The notes under the pieces: generated by a model
Told to the model about the DNA's origin: nothing
Seen by the model: only the letters and a program-made list of their open reading frames with translations
Database searches by the model: none
From: Neolentinus lepideus HHB14362 ss-1
Taxonomy: Eukaryota > Basidiomycota > Agaricomycetes > Gloeophyllales > Gloeophyllaceae
Assembly: GCA_001632425.1 (NCBI GenBank)
Contig: KV425588.1
Coordinates: 164,089-228,088, forward strand
Reading direction: 5' to 3'
Length of the DNA: 64,000 nucleotides
Position numbers and translations under genes: made by a program
Part shown: piece by piece, positions 1-10,931 of the stretch
How positions within the stretch are numbered: the first letter of the stretch is position 1
Layout: every line of letters starts with the position of its first letter

Positions 1-341
1 GGAAGCAAAGCCGTAAAGAATCCGAGGAATCAGAGCCGTAAAGGATCCGAGGACGCGGCTCCGGATACCCCACTCGTGTCAATGTAGCTCCATCCTACCT
101 GCAGTGGTATTAGACGGACTGCACTTGTCGGCCTATATACAGGTCGAATTCCTACTATCAGCAAGGATTTATAGAGACTCGCGGGTGACACTAGAAGATG
201 ATGCTCAAATATACCACTGGTCTCGTGAGGTCGTGGGGTCGTGATCAGCTGGGGTGTGCTTCTTTTCCTTGTTGTATCGGTGTGCGGAGCGAGAGATCTT
301 GTCTGCGGCCATGGATATGCCCGTTCAGCTCAATGGAACTT
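1..341. repeat. Direct repeat copy 1 (LTR-like), truncated by window start
   Basis: This segment is repeated in the same orientation at 1132-1449. Shared blocks include the GGAAGCAAAG start, a stretch with GCCTATATACAG, and a long near-identical block ending near the CCCGTTCAGC motif. The arrangement (direct repeats of about 330 bp, an internal stretch of about 790 bp without a convincing gene, a purine-rich run just before copy 2) fits a non-autonomous or decayed LTR retroelement. No integrase or reverse transcriptase is seen. The left boundary lies outside the window. Confidence 0.5.
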
Positions 342-1131
342 GTTCATCGATGCAAGACGAACGATTCCCTAAGTAAGGGTGCCCTGTAGTTGGAGTTGGT
401 TCTCGCCTCCCTCCAAGCAACATGGCACTCCAAAAGAATTGAGGACAGGCTAGGCACCAACCTGAGTATGAGCGGGAGGAACGAGCTCGTCCGCGCGCTG
501 GTGCAAACCGGCGCCGAAGTCGCAGAGGGGAAAGACTAGCATGTTAGAAAGGTGCGCGACGAAAGGCAAGGAGATCTGTACGTCAAAACCAAAAAAAAAA
601 CGTAAATCGCCGGGAAGTGAGACGACGCCAGCGCTGGAAGTTGGTGGGTACGAGCAGTATCGTATTTGAGGGCCTTGACCGCGGCAGTAAGTTTGCGAGC
701 TGACCGCAGCAGTAAGTTTGGGAGCTGGCCGGAGCACGACGGCGCTGGTCGAAGACGGACAGGGCATTTTGAACACGGTCGGAGTATTGTGAACACAAAT
801 GACCCTGGCCTTTGTCAACAGCAGGTGAAAAGCGGAGAGACGCGGGAGGGTGGTGTACTCTATCAAGCCACGGAAAAGGAGATGGTGCATATCTCTTCAA
901 AGCCAAGTGCTCTAGTACCGGAGATGTTCGCCATCCGTGAATGCCGTTGACCGACTTGTCACCCCAAGTACTAGGGATGTTTTGGTTACTTCCGGATGGC
1001 CATTGTACAGCGATTCCAAGAGACGTCTATCGCATCGGCCGTTCAGTCCAGTCAACTACGCAGGCGGGGGAGTTAATATTGAGCTGACCCCAAAGTCCGG
1101 GGAGGAAATGCCAAGAGGAGATAATCGAATC
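342..1131. other. Internal region between the LTR-like repeats
   Basis: No convincing gene. It holds a short tandem duplication around 676-735 (two copies of a unit containing GCAGTAAGTTTG) and, just before copy 2, a purine-rich stretch around 1098-1125 that could be a polypurine tract. The short open frames on both strands look random. Confidence 0.35.
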
Positions 1132-1449
1132 CGGAAGCAAAGCTGTAAAGAATCCGAGACGCTGCGGCTCCGGTTACCCCACAGTGATGTGGCTCCATAT
1201 CACCTGCAGTGATGTGGCTCCAGATATCCTACCTGAGTGGTATTAGACGGACTGCACTTGTCGGCCTATATACAGTTCCCACTATCAACAAGGGTCTAAA
1301 GAGACTCGCGGGTGACACTAGAAGATGATGCTCAAATATACCACTGGTCTCGTGAGGTCGTGGGGTCGTGATCAGCTGGTGCTTGTCGTATCGGTGGGCG
1401 GAGCGAGAAATCTTGTCTGCTACCAGTGACTATTTGCACGCCCGTTCAG
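1132..1449. repeat. Direct repeat copy 2 (LTR-like)
   Basis: Second copy of the repeat at 1-341. It differs by small indels and substitutions; it has an extra GATGTGGCTCC duplication near 1183-1225 and lacks a few short segments found in copy 1. The best-conserved part is roughly 1240-1380. Divergence suggests an old insertion. Confidence 0.5.
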
Positions 1450-2220
1450 CAGTCTTGCCCACTCGACATCATTGAATATTGTGGAGACAGCCACATCTCC
1501 TCGGACCCGACGGCAAATTCAAGCTCAAGGTCTAGATCAGGCGCACCACATCTAGCCCCGGTCTTGCAAGGTAACACCGCCATGACCCCAAATCGTCCAC
1601 TGTAGAGACGGAACCAGACTCCATGTCGACCGGTATTAAAACAGTCGATGTATACAGTCAGGGTATAGACAACACCGGTGCGCAAATAAACCAAAACACC
1701 TCCTACGAGGGTGTCCGGAGGCCTCGGTAACCCAGTCGTGTGCGCCGTCCCCATACACCATGTCCCCATCCATACAATGCCACATCCGCATCCGCACACG
1801 CGTTTCTCTGGCCCGTCCCGCGTGACAGCGCAGAAGCCACAACCTAAGGCAAAGTCTCCGCTCCCCCGGCTCGAGGGCGATACGCCGGGCACTTGGGCCG
1901 CGGTGGTATTTCGGTGTGGGAGGGCGCGCACGAGGTGTCTTGATGTATCGGACTTGTTATGGCGGAATGTATACAGTGCGTGTCACCGGTTTCTATAGGA
2001 TTCGGTGTATGGTAGTTGCGCGTGAATGGCTATTGCAGGATTCTGGCTCGACGCACGAGTACTAGTCCTGGTATGCGTGTCAAGTTGAGCCAGATCTCGG
2101 TGATCTGCGTGGTGACTGGGGTCCATGTTAGATAGATAACGGTCTAGAGTGATCGAGGCGTGGGAACTGGACTGCATCATTCATTGTTGTACTCGGGCTT
2201 GCTTGTCCACCTCGCCAGTC
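1450..2220. other. Intergenic region upstream of the phosphatase gene
   Basis: No recognisable gene; the overlapping open frames on both strands have no family features. It should contain the promoter of the PPS1-like gene starting at 2221, but no clear TATA box can be assigned. Confidence 0.3.
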
Positions 2221-5200
2221 ATGTCCCCCATCCACGGCCTCGCCTACCCGCCCGACTTTCTCGCCGCCCTCCCCGTCCTCGCCGACTCCCGCCCGCCCGT
2301 GCGCGCCCTCTCCGCCCGCCAGTTCGCCGCCATCCACCTCCGCTACCTCCGCAGCCACGCCCCCGACTCGGTCCTCTTCCCCTTCCTCCACGGCCTCGAG
2401 GACGGCAGCGACGCCCTCCGCGCCTTCTTCGGCTCCTCCACGTGCGTCCTCTCTACCCTCTCCCAATGACTTGCCCTCACCCCCCACAGCGTCCGCGTCC
2501 CCCGCTTCCGCGGCCTCATCTGGGTCGCCACCGACACACCCCGCCCGCCCCCCGCCCGCTCCGCCACCCTCGACGCCCTCGCGCGCGCGAGCAGCCCCGC
2601 GTATGGCTACGGCTACGACGAGGACGACGAGGACGAGTACGACTCGGACGAGTACACGAGCGAGGGGAGCGAGATGGATGTGGACCCGATGCACATGCAT
2701 CCGGTGCACCACCGCGGGTATGTATCTCAGGGGCTCTCGCATGATAGGCGCGCGTCGACTACGTCGCAGTCGACTGTGTCTTCGTCGTACACCGCGTCGT
2801 CGTCGGTGGGATCGGGCGAGACGGCTGCGTCGTCGCTCCCCAATTGTCCTGAAGCTGTGTGGGCGGAGAGGGAGACGTGGGGGGATGGTAGGGCGGAGAG
2901 AGAGACGTGGGGGGATGGTATGGCGGTAGGCTGCGCAGATGGTCAGACGCAAGTGGCGGGCTGGGCAGATAGCAAGACGCAGGCGGACGGTCAGACACAA
3001 GCGGTAAGCTGGGGGGACAGCAAAACCGCTATTGAGACTAGTCAAAGCGGCACTACACAAAAGACCGATAGCAAAACGCACTTTCACTCCCCTTCCCACT
3101 CGGCAACCCAAACACACACACCCTCTCATTCCCAAGCCCAAATCCACACTCAAGCCCAAACCCACACTCAAACACACACTCAAACCCAAGCACAAACACC
3201 CACGCCCGTCTTCCTCACCTCGTCGTTCTTTGCGCGCGATTTGATCAGGATCAGGCCGCGGGCGAGGAGGATGGGCGGCGGGGATGCGGGGAATGCGAAC
3301 GGTAAAAAAGAAGGGGTGAACGGTGAAAAAGACGGGGCGAACGCTACAGGAGCGAACGAGATGGGCAGCACAGGAGCGGATGAGATGGGCGGTACAGGAG
3401 CGGATGAGATGGGCAGCACAGGAGCGGACGAGATGGGCAGAACAGAACCAGCAGATGTGAATACAACCGCAGAGGAAGAGGAAGAGTGCGAGTACGAGTT
3501 TTGCGGCGCGAACGTCCCTGAGGGGATCAGTCTCCGGAATTTCGGGGTGCAGGTGGTGAGTCCCGCGTCCTTCCTCCCCTCTCCCTTCCTACCCTCCCCT
3601 TCCCCTTCCCACCCTCTTCCCTCCCTTCCTCCTCTTCCCTNNNNNNNNNNNNNNNNNNNNNNNNNNNNNNNNNNNNNNNNNNNNNNNNNNNNNNNNNNNN
3701 NNNNNNNNNNNNNNNNNNNNNNNNNNNNNNNNNNNNNNNNCTTCCCTCCCCCCCCTGGTTCCCCAAACACCCACTAACCCCTCTCTTTCTTCCAGCCCAT
3801 CTACGCCACCCTCTCCGACATCGTGGTCTACTCGCCCTCCGGCGACGCCGCCGCCGCGCGCGCTCTGGCGTCTCAATTTGCGGGCGCGGTGGGGCGGAAG
3901 GGGCGGGAGAGGGGGGGTGGTGGGGAGGAGGAAGGGGGTGAGTGGTGTTTACTTGTTTATGCACTTGTGCTGGTGTGCTCGTTGGTTTTGTGCTCTCGCG
4001 CGGTTGGTTGGTTGGTGTTCGGGCGCGGTCTGTCCTTCGTGGCGGTGTTATATACTTTGGGTTTGTGGCGTTGTTATGTCCCTTGGGTTTGTGGCGTTGT
4101 TATGTCCTTTGGTTTCGTGGCATGCGCTTGGGTTTAGTGGCTTCGTTCCTTGTCATCCTTTTTATATTCCACGACCTGTCTGCTCTCCTTCTGGATTGCG
4201 GCTTGGGTGTATGGGTTCCTGGCTGCTATACTTTGAACGCCCTATACCCCGTCCTTTCATTCATCCCTTTCATCCACCATGCATCATCATCGCTGACGTC
4301 CTACTTTACAGACGTCGTACAGTACAACGTCTTCGTACTCGACGCGGCGCCCGCGGAGGTGCGCAGGGAGCTGGGGTATTTGGTCGCGAGGAGGGAGGAC
4401 GAGGTGGTGGGTGAGGATGGGGAGGTGGTGAATGGGGAGCGGGTAATAGGGCAGGGGGTGAGTGAGACTGGGAGTGGGAGTTGGAATGGGGGATGTCGAG
4501 AGGTGAGCGGGAACGAACACTGCAGATCCGACTCCAACGGGAGCGTCCTCGGCGAGATGGAGATGGAGCTCGACCCGCCTCCTCCGTCGCCCTCGCCGCC
4601 GCCCTCTCCCTCCCCGTTGTCTCCCGCTTTTACAGACTCGAGGAAGAGAACGTTCCGCGCGAACACGATCGACTTTGCGGCGCGCGAGAAGGAGGAGATG
4701 CGCGAGCTGACGCGGGCGAGCGAGGTGTTCACGTGGTTTCCCGACGCACCCACCCCGTCCTCCCCAGATCCGAGCGTCTCCGCCTCGTCCACAGCGACGT
4801 ACTGGGACCCCCTGCTCGGCCAGATCTTCCTCGGCAACTCCAACGACGTCCCGCTCGCCGCCGCCGCGCAGCCGGACCTCTTCGACTGCGCGGACAACGC
4901 GCCGCAGCACGGGCTCGGGTACGACATCTGCGTGCAGTGCCACGACGCCGCGCCGTTCCCGACCGCCGCGCACCTGCGCGCGGCCGAGGACCACGTGCAG
5001 GCGCTCGAGGGCATGTGGGCTGAGCGGGGCGCGGCGCGCGTGCGCCCGCCGCCGAGTGCGGGCGCGGTCATACACCTGCCGTTCCCCGCTTCCCCGCCCG
5101 CGACGGCGGTGTCGCTCAGCGCGCTCGCGCCGTTCGTGGCGTTTTTGGAGGGCATGCTCCGTCCTGGTCGCGCGGTGCGCCCGCTGAAGGTACTGATACA

Positions 5201-6419
5201 CTCGTCGGACGGGTATACGGAGAGCTCGGTGCTCGCGCTGTGCCTGCTGATGGCGCTGCGGCGGCTGACGCTGCCCGAGGCGTACTTGGAGCTGCAGGTG
5301 GTGAAGCGGCGGAGCTTTTTTGTGTACCAAGGGGATTTGGGGGTGTTGAGGAAGGTGGAGGCGCGGTTTGCGAAGGAGCGGGGTGTGGCGGGAGTGGGGG
5401 CGGGGGGGTATCCGCCGCGGTCGGCGGCGGTGGCGGTTCCGCGGATTGAGGTGCCGTATGTGGGTGGGCATGGGCGGAGCGAGAGCGAGGCGCAGAGTGC
5501 GCCGGCGCTGAGCAGCTCGTCGCCGAGTCTGGCGATGATGGCGCCGTGGCACGCGCGCGCGGGCGTGAGGCGGCCGCGGGCGAGCACGAGCCCGGCGCTG
5601 CTGACGTTTGTGCCCAGCCATGAGACGTGGTTTAATGACCCGCGGTTCGATGGGAGCTTTCCGAGCCGGGTGTTGCCGTTTTTGTATTTGGGGAATTTGT
5701 GAGTGCTTTTGGTTTGTTTTCGGTGGTGGGGTGCTGATGGGCTGTGACATAGGAACCACGCGACGAACGCGTATATGCTGCATGCGCTCGGGATCACGCA
5801 TGTTGTCTCGGTGGGCGAGTGCGCGCTTGTACCGCCGCCAAATTTCTCTGGGCATGCGCATGCGCCGGCGGACAAGGGCTGCCCAGCGACGCCGGGCGGG
5901 AAGGGTGTGGGGAACCACGGGTCGCTGTGGACGGAGGAGCGCGAGGGGCGGATCAAGGTGCTGGACATCAAGGGCGTGTGCGACGATGGGATTGATACGC
6001 TCGCGCCGCAGCTGGAGCCGATATGCGAGTGGATTGAGAGGGCGCGGGCGGAGGGGGGCCAGGTGCTCGTGCATTGTCGGGTGGGCGTCAGTAGGAGTGC
6101 GACTGTTACGGTGCGTCGTTTGTTCGTTCTTTGTGAGGTGGGAGGGGAGCTGATGACGGGGTGGTAGATCGCGTATGTGATGAAGCACCTCGGGCTGCCG
6201 CTTGTGGATGCGTACCTGATTGTGCGCTCCCGCCGGTTGTCGGTGCTCATACAGCCGAATATGCGGCTGTTGTATAATCTTCTTGGGTGGGAGGTGAAGC
6301 TGGCGTGTGAGCGCGCGGGCGACGACGAAGAGAAGTTGAAGAACGAGTTGGCTAGGAGTTTGAACTGGCCGTACCTTGCTAGAGAAGTGCATCTGCTCAA
6401 TGAGAAGTATCTCCATTGA
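2221..6419 (+). CDS. PPS1: PPS1-like dual-specificity protein phosphatase
   Basis: Predicted exons 2221-2441, 2490-3555, 3796-3937, 4312-5698, 5753-6110 and 6168-6419 join to 1,141 codons plus stop. The C-terminal domain carries the cysteine phosphatase signature HCRVGVSRSATV (His-Cys-x5-Arg, around 6072-6110), with an upstream acidic loop (DIKGVCDDG) likely to supply the general acid. The block around IAYVMKHLGLPLVDAY and IQPNMRLLYNLLGW follows. This is the arrangement of yeast PPS1-type phosphatases, which remove phosphate from Tyr and Ser/Thr and are linked to cell-cycle control. The long N-terminal part includes the conserved block CGANVPEGISLRNFGVQV and low-complexity insertions: an acidic DEDDEDEYDSDEY run, a Gln/Thr/His-rich stretch near 3110-3210, and an 8-residue repeat (TGADEMGS-like, about 3346-3450). 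The assembly gap lies in intron 2. Naming follows domain similarity only. Confidence 0.85.
3641..3740. other. Assembly gap (100 N)
   Basis: Exactly 100 N characters inside the CT-rich intron between phosphatase exons 2 and 3 (3556-3795). The flanks are CCCTTCC/CTTCCCT simple repeats, which probably caused the gap. True intron length is therefore unknown, but flanking exon phases agree. Confidence 0.95.
4032..4125 (+). repeat. Short tandem repeat in a long phosphatase intron
   Basis: The 374 bp intron between exons 3 and 4 (3938-4311) holds about three copies of a roughly 31 bp unit containing TTTGTGGCGTTGTTATGTCC. The intron is several times longer than its neighbours, and this expansion accounts for part of it. 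Confidence 0.6.
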
Positions 6420-6789
6420 GTTTGAGCGGTGGGCTCGTTCCTTTTCACACTTTTTGACTCTGTACTATCTTCCCATCTTCCTCTCCGCTCTCCCTCGACT
6501 GTCACATACCCCTGTCACACGTACGATGCTCAGTTCTGTTTGTTGCTGTCTGTGTTTCATATTGTAGCATTATAGCCATCACTGCATCGTTGTCAGCTGT
6601 CTAGCATTTTGTACCGTACATGTATGTACACTATTGGCGATGTACCATACAGCCTTTTGTTGTATTTATTGCGTGTTTTTTTTCTGTTCTCCAGTACGTT
6701 TGGTGTATGATTCGAGATAGAGAAGCCGCTCCGCCACATTTCACGAACTAGCTATTACGGCAGCCAAACCGAGTGCCGTCGAAGAATGA
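6420..6789. other. 3' flank of the phosphatase gene
   Basis: Intergenic DNA after the phosphatase stop. It is T-rich (TTTTTTTCTGTTCTCC near 6676) with ATGTATGTACA-type stretches, as expected of a fungal 3' UTR and termination region. No gene seen. Confidence 0.4.
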
Positions 6790-8000
6790 GGAGAGAGAAC
6801 GTAGATGCACTCATTCTGCTGGGCCACGAAATTTACTATCTCTTCCATGAGCTTAGCGCGATCTCGCGACGCGTGATGATACTTGAGCAATTTGGGCAGC
6901 TCTGGAGGAGACTTCTTCGTGACGAAGACTCGGTCGATTTCTCAAGCGGCTGGATCGGCACAGTTGACGTCGAGAGAATAGGAATGTCAGGGTCGACGGG
7001 GAAAAGGCAGAAGATCTTGCGATGCTCTGGGTTCGAGAGATCGCGCAACTGAGGCAGAGGGACGCGGTGCTGCCGTATGTTAGGACTGCGAGGTACTTGC
7101 CCTGGTTCAGTACACCATGTCCGAGTTCTTGATTGAGTATTTGGCCTTGGATGTACCACCTCGATATCAATGGCAGGCCTTGTGAGACGACTAAGCACTG
7201 ACGGAAGGGTCCGCTAGTTAATATACGAGAGGGGTGCCACCTCCCCCGTCGGAGAAATCGTGAAATCCGTGGGAGAGCCAGAGATGCTGGACAGAGATGT
7301 TGTGGGCTATGGTGGTCATACGAGTCTAGCCTGTGGACCACGGACTATTTAATGGTGGGAACAAAGAGGTTACCCATCTCTGGACGATTTTTAACGAGCC
7401 ACTTGCCGACGTTGAAACAGTGGAGAGAGACCGCCGGCGTCGGGCACTTCATTGTTGCTTCCCGGGCGCCAGTCTTTCTGTACTGCTGGGATCAACTCCA
7501 GAATTCCTGCACCTTCAAGAAGAGCTTCCGTGAGATCGCTCGGGATGAGACAGGTCGATTAATAAACGTTGGGTCCTACCTCCATGCATCCTCATGCATC
7601 CCGGTCCTCATCACGACTGTCTGCTAACCGCTGCAGCCACTCGAATATATGATCTAACCAGGTGTCTGCGACCCCGCTGCAAGGCAATAGTTTGCGATGT
7701 TGATATTCGCTTCCGCAACTTCCATCTTGCCAGCGTAACCTTTGCGGCCAAGGTTCTTTTGCGATTTGCGAAGGGTATCTGCCTGGACGAAATATTATGT
7801 CCTCCAGACCCCGAGTTTTCCACGTTTTGAACCTTTCACCAATCAGCTTCTCGATAATTTGGCCTACAAGAGTTGTCATCCGAAGTTCAATGAGCGTCCT
7901 CAGGCTGAGCTGGGCATTTCTAGCAGAAGAATATAATGAAATGAACCTGGAAGCTTCACACACTGGCACTGCCGAATGTCGTGGTCTGTGACTCGAGATG
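6790..8000 (-). pseudogene. Decayed DUF4246-type gene
   Basis: On the minus strand, pieces of a DUF4246-type protein (a fungal family of unknown function, probably oxygenase-like) can be read in different frames. The best block is HRKIFCLFPVDPDIPILSTS followed by TVPIQ (about 6950-7060), preceded by PNIRQHRVPL and, in another frame, QELGHGVLNQGKYLA. The C-terminal AKLMEE motif is in yet another frame near 6836-6860. Upstream, fragments such as IELRMTTL (about 7900) and VTLARWK (about 7720) resemble the N-terminal part. At least two frame changes between adjacent conserved blocks and the lack of a continuous spliced frame argue for a pseudogene. Limits are approximate. Confidence 0.5.
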
Positions 8001-8274
8001 TCGATGCACGCGTCATTGCATGATCTACTAGTACATAACAAGCTGTGTAATCACCGGCACCACTGGACTGACTCCTATAACTCTGAGTACGCATATGATT
8101 CAACGGGAGTCAGTGTGACGGGCGTACACCTCTTGTGATTATTGATGTTGCGCGCAGAGCGGCGCGGCGTCAATCCCTGTTTTAGGAAAATGTCCATTTG
8201 GCTTGTACTGCACTTATTCTACTTATGACACTTATTTTGACATAGCTTAATTTGCTGAAATGCCCTGTACAAAC

Positions 8275-8425
8275 GATTGCGCACCGAACTGCGATCGGCA
8301 CGTTTGGTATAGAAATAAATGCCGCTAATGCGGTGATAGCTATGTAAACTCACTTCCAGTCATACGTTTCACAAGGAAATAACCCCTTTATTGCGAACGT
8401 GCCGATGGCAATTCGGTGCGCCATC
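8275..8425. repeat. Short inverted repeat (32 bp arms, 87 bp spacer)
   Basis: Arms at 8275-8306 and 8394-8425 are inverted copies with four mismatches; the core is GCGCACCGAA plus ATCGGCACGTT. The spacer has a small GCCGCTAATGCGGTGA hairpin. The segment could be a miniature foldback element or an RNA hairpin. No target duplication could be assigned, and no gene is seen in the surrounding 8.0-8.85 kb. Confidence 0.55.
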
Positions 8426-8846
8426 AAACTTACTCCTGATGCTATCGAAGATTCGAAATCGCGCCAGATTCTGGTTCGGCTCAGATTTTTGTGTCGAAGA
8501 CGCTACAACCACCTGCTTACTGGAGGAACCGAGCTACCCCTGGAGCCCGGTAGCATTTTCGTCTCATGCACTCGTGTATCACTTGTTCCGTTAAGTCAAT
8601 ATTTCACAGTGGTTTTATGACATCCGCAGATTCTTACCACTGCCACTTAGTGCGAGTCACCTGGGCAGTGATCCGAACCTACCGGAGGGCAATACGTACG
8701 ATGACAATTTCGGTACCACACCCAAGTCTGGCCTAGTGAGCTACAAACACGCTTCAGCTGTATCAATAACTGGTGCCAGTGCAGGAATATAAGTGTCACG
8801 GTAGGACTGGAAGGACCCTACTATTCTCTCTCCCGCCGTGTGCTAA

Positions 8847-10230
8847 ATGGATCCCGTACCTCCGCCAGCCTATGTCCAGTGGCCAAGTTCTGTGTCCGCT
8901 TCCTCTTATTCTGATGTTTCCCATACGTTGTCCAGAGGGACGCAGTCATCCTCCCGGCACTTGTTGCAGGATGGAAATTGTCTCCAAACGGGGGACTTTC
9001 AGTATGATAGCAATTCCATCCATGTCCGTCTGCGCTGTCAGCCTTGGCAGGTGGACGCACCTACGTATGGGCCCAACGGTACAGTGGAAGGTACTGTGCG
9101 GATAGACCCCCAGTTATCTCATGTAACAAAGGTGACAGCAACGGTTCGACATTTCATCTAATTATCGCAACCTGTCAAGCTGATACACCCTTCTAGTTAA
9201 AGGGCAAGATGATGATTACGGGCATGGAGCGAGGTGTTCCCATGTCGGTTGACAAGATTTGGAGGCTGTCGAAATACACAGTACTATTCTCTTACAGTAC
9301 GCACTCGGGCTCTCCATATGGCCAAGATCATGCGCTCTCCATAAGAATTCCTGAATATATCGGCGAAGGGACGTCTCCCTTGCCACCAACATTCAAGGTC
9401 TCACATCCGGGCGTGTCTTGTGAAATAGCTTACACGCTAAGTGTCGATGTAGACCGTCAGGGCCTCAGGTTGAGCAAATCGTATGTATCCCTACATAAGA
9501 TGGCAGTCTGTTACTGAACATTCATTTCTAAACAGACTCAAGATCCCTATCATCTATTTCGCTAATTCAAGATCTTCTCTCGCGGAGATACCAGAACAAG
9601 TCAAATGCATTAATGATCAAGCGCCAAGGGAGATCTTTGAGATACTTCCTTATCGGACCAGCCACGGCGCCCATGACCCAGAAGAAATACTACCATCAGT
9701 ACATGTAAGTAAACTGTGTAACATTTTGCTTGTGCGCCGTACTAACTGCCCATCCAGCTCTCGTTACAGAAACCCGTATGCTATGCGGCTGGGGAAGCAA
9801 TCCCGCTTGACCTCGTCATCAGCTGCCGGCAGATGCCCGTCTACAACAAGCTGTTAGTACCGAATGTCGACATCCAGATGATCAAGCATACGGAGATACG
9901 GATGAAGGCAGGCAGTAATAGGCTGTCAAGTCTGGGACAGAACGTCAGTATAAGGGATACTCCCTGCGGCAAAGCGGCCCTGCAACTTTTGGATCAGGAA
10001 GAGGAGGGAGTGATCAGGCTTCACTATACTCTGACACCTGGAACAGAAGGCTCTTGGGAGGTCCCAAACGTCATGGCCATCTCGGTAAGTGTTCTGTACA
10101 ATGACTGTAAAGCTAATGGTCACCTTAACACTGCTTGTAGTATTATATTCAAGTGATCATTACACCACCGGCAATTGCGTCGAAGTATCTAGCCAGCTAT
10201 CGAAAAAGCATCCCGGTCAAGCTTGTCTAG
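8847..10230 (+). CDS. Arrestin-like protein
   Basis: Predicted exons 8847-9131, 9197-9480, 9536-9704, 9758-10084 and 10141-10230 join to 384 codons plus stop. The N-terminal half resembles the arrestin N-lobe: a Ser-rich start, the strand VEGTVRID followed by VTKLKGKMMITGMERG, then IPEYIGEG. The second half (KPVCYAAGEAIPLDLVISC) fits the arrestin C-lobe, which typically opens with this kind of 'geplpltv' strand. Basidiomycete arrestin-like proteins act as adaptors that can bring ubiquitin ligases to membrane cargo. No PY motif is seen in the translated exons, so ligase recruitment is not supported. Introns of 52-65 nt have GT-AG ends. The C-terminus is short after the second lobe. Confidence 0.6.
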
Positions 10231-10931
10231 TCCATTGGACGCTGACATGGCCTGGCGTGAGATCTTCGAATGCAGGGACTCGACGTAGGCATTGCCATGA
10301 TACGTCAGGCCTCTTTGAGTGCCTGACGCATCATGCTGAGCGGACGAAGTGACGACTTTGTGTGGTTCACTGTGGTTTGTAAGTCCATGCCTTAGTAAAT
10401 TTCCATTCACTAGGGGCCACTCTCCCCATCCTCCCGGTGGGCGTGGATCAGATAGCGGACGAGATCCCGTTATCGCTCTCTATGTGTGTATAGGACCAGT
10501 GATACCTCTTCGACGAATGCTGTATCAACTATCTATGGATATGGTCGGATCTCCGCGGTTCTGTATGGGTTCCCTGCGAGCGCAAAGCAGCTGATATCCG
10601 CTTGTTACACTCCTCAAGCACATGTTCAGACATTCATGGGCGACTTATTTCTGCACCAGCGACTCCCTGAGACTGCCTACAGCTCTGCAACGTGGTCCGA
10701 ATCCGCTTGTGTGGCAAGTCCCTGGTATTATTGCTGCGGTCATGGATCCGTCGGCACGGTCTGTTATCTTCAATAGAACCGAGCATCGTTTATAGTAAGT
10801 AATGTGATTTGCGGTCACATATCCCCGTTTGCCAACTGCGGGGCTAGACTGCGGAGAAGTCAGTGCATCGACATAAATAACGCCTACACTGCATGATTCG
10901 ATCCCAAATTTCAAGCTCTTCCAGGCAAAAC
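10231..10931. other. Region between arrestin-like and VSD-like genes
   Basis: No complete gene recognised. An open stretch around 10625-10799 (+), ending with the peptide DPSARSVIFNRTEHRL, and a short DDFVWFT piece near 10346 could be exons of an unknown small gene or a remnant, but they could not be joined into a convincing frame. Confidence 0.25.

Noticed and set aside
2128..3195. 355-codon minus-strand frame, Arg- and Val/Glu-rich
   Set aside because: Antisense shadow of phosphatase exons 1-2 with low-complexity composition.
3641..3740. Possible gene break at the N run
   Set aside because: The gap lies in an intron; exon phases and family sequence on both sides agree.
4287..6505. Two long minus-strand frames of about 700 residues
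   Set aside because: They mirror the GC-rich phosphatase exon; residue content is biased (Arg/Pro/His-rich) and no family feature appears.
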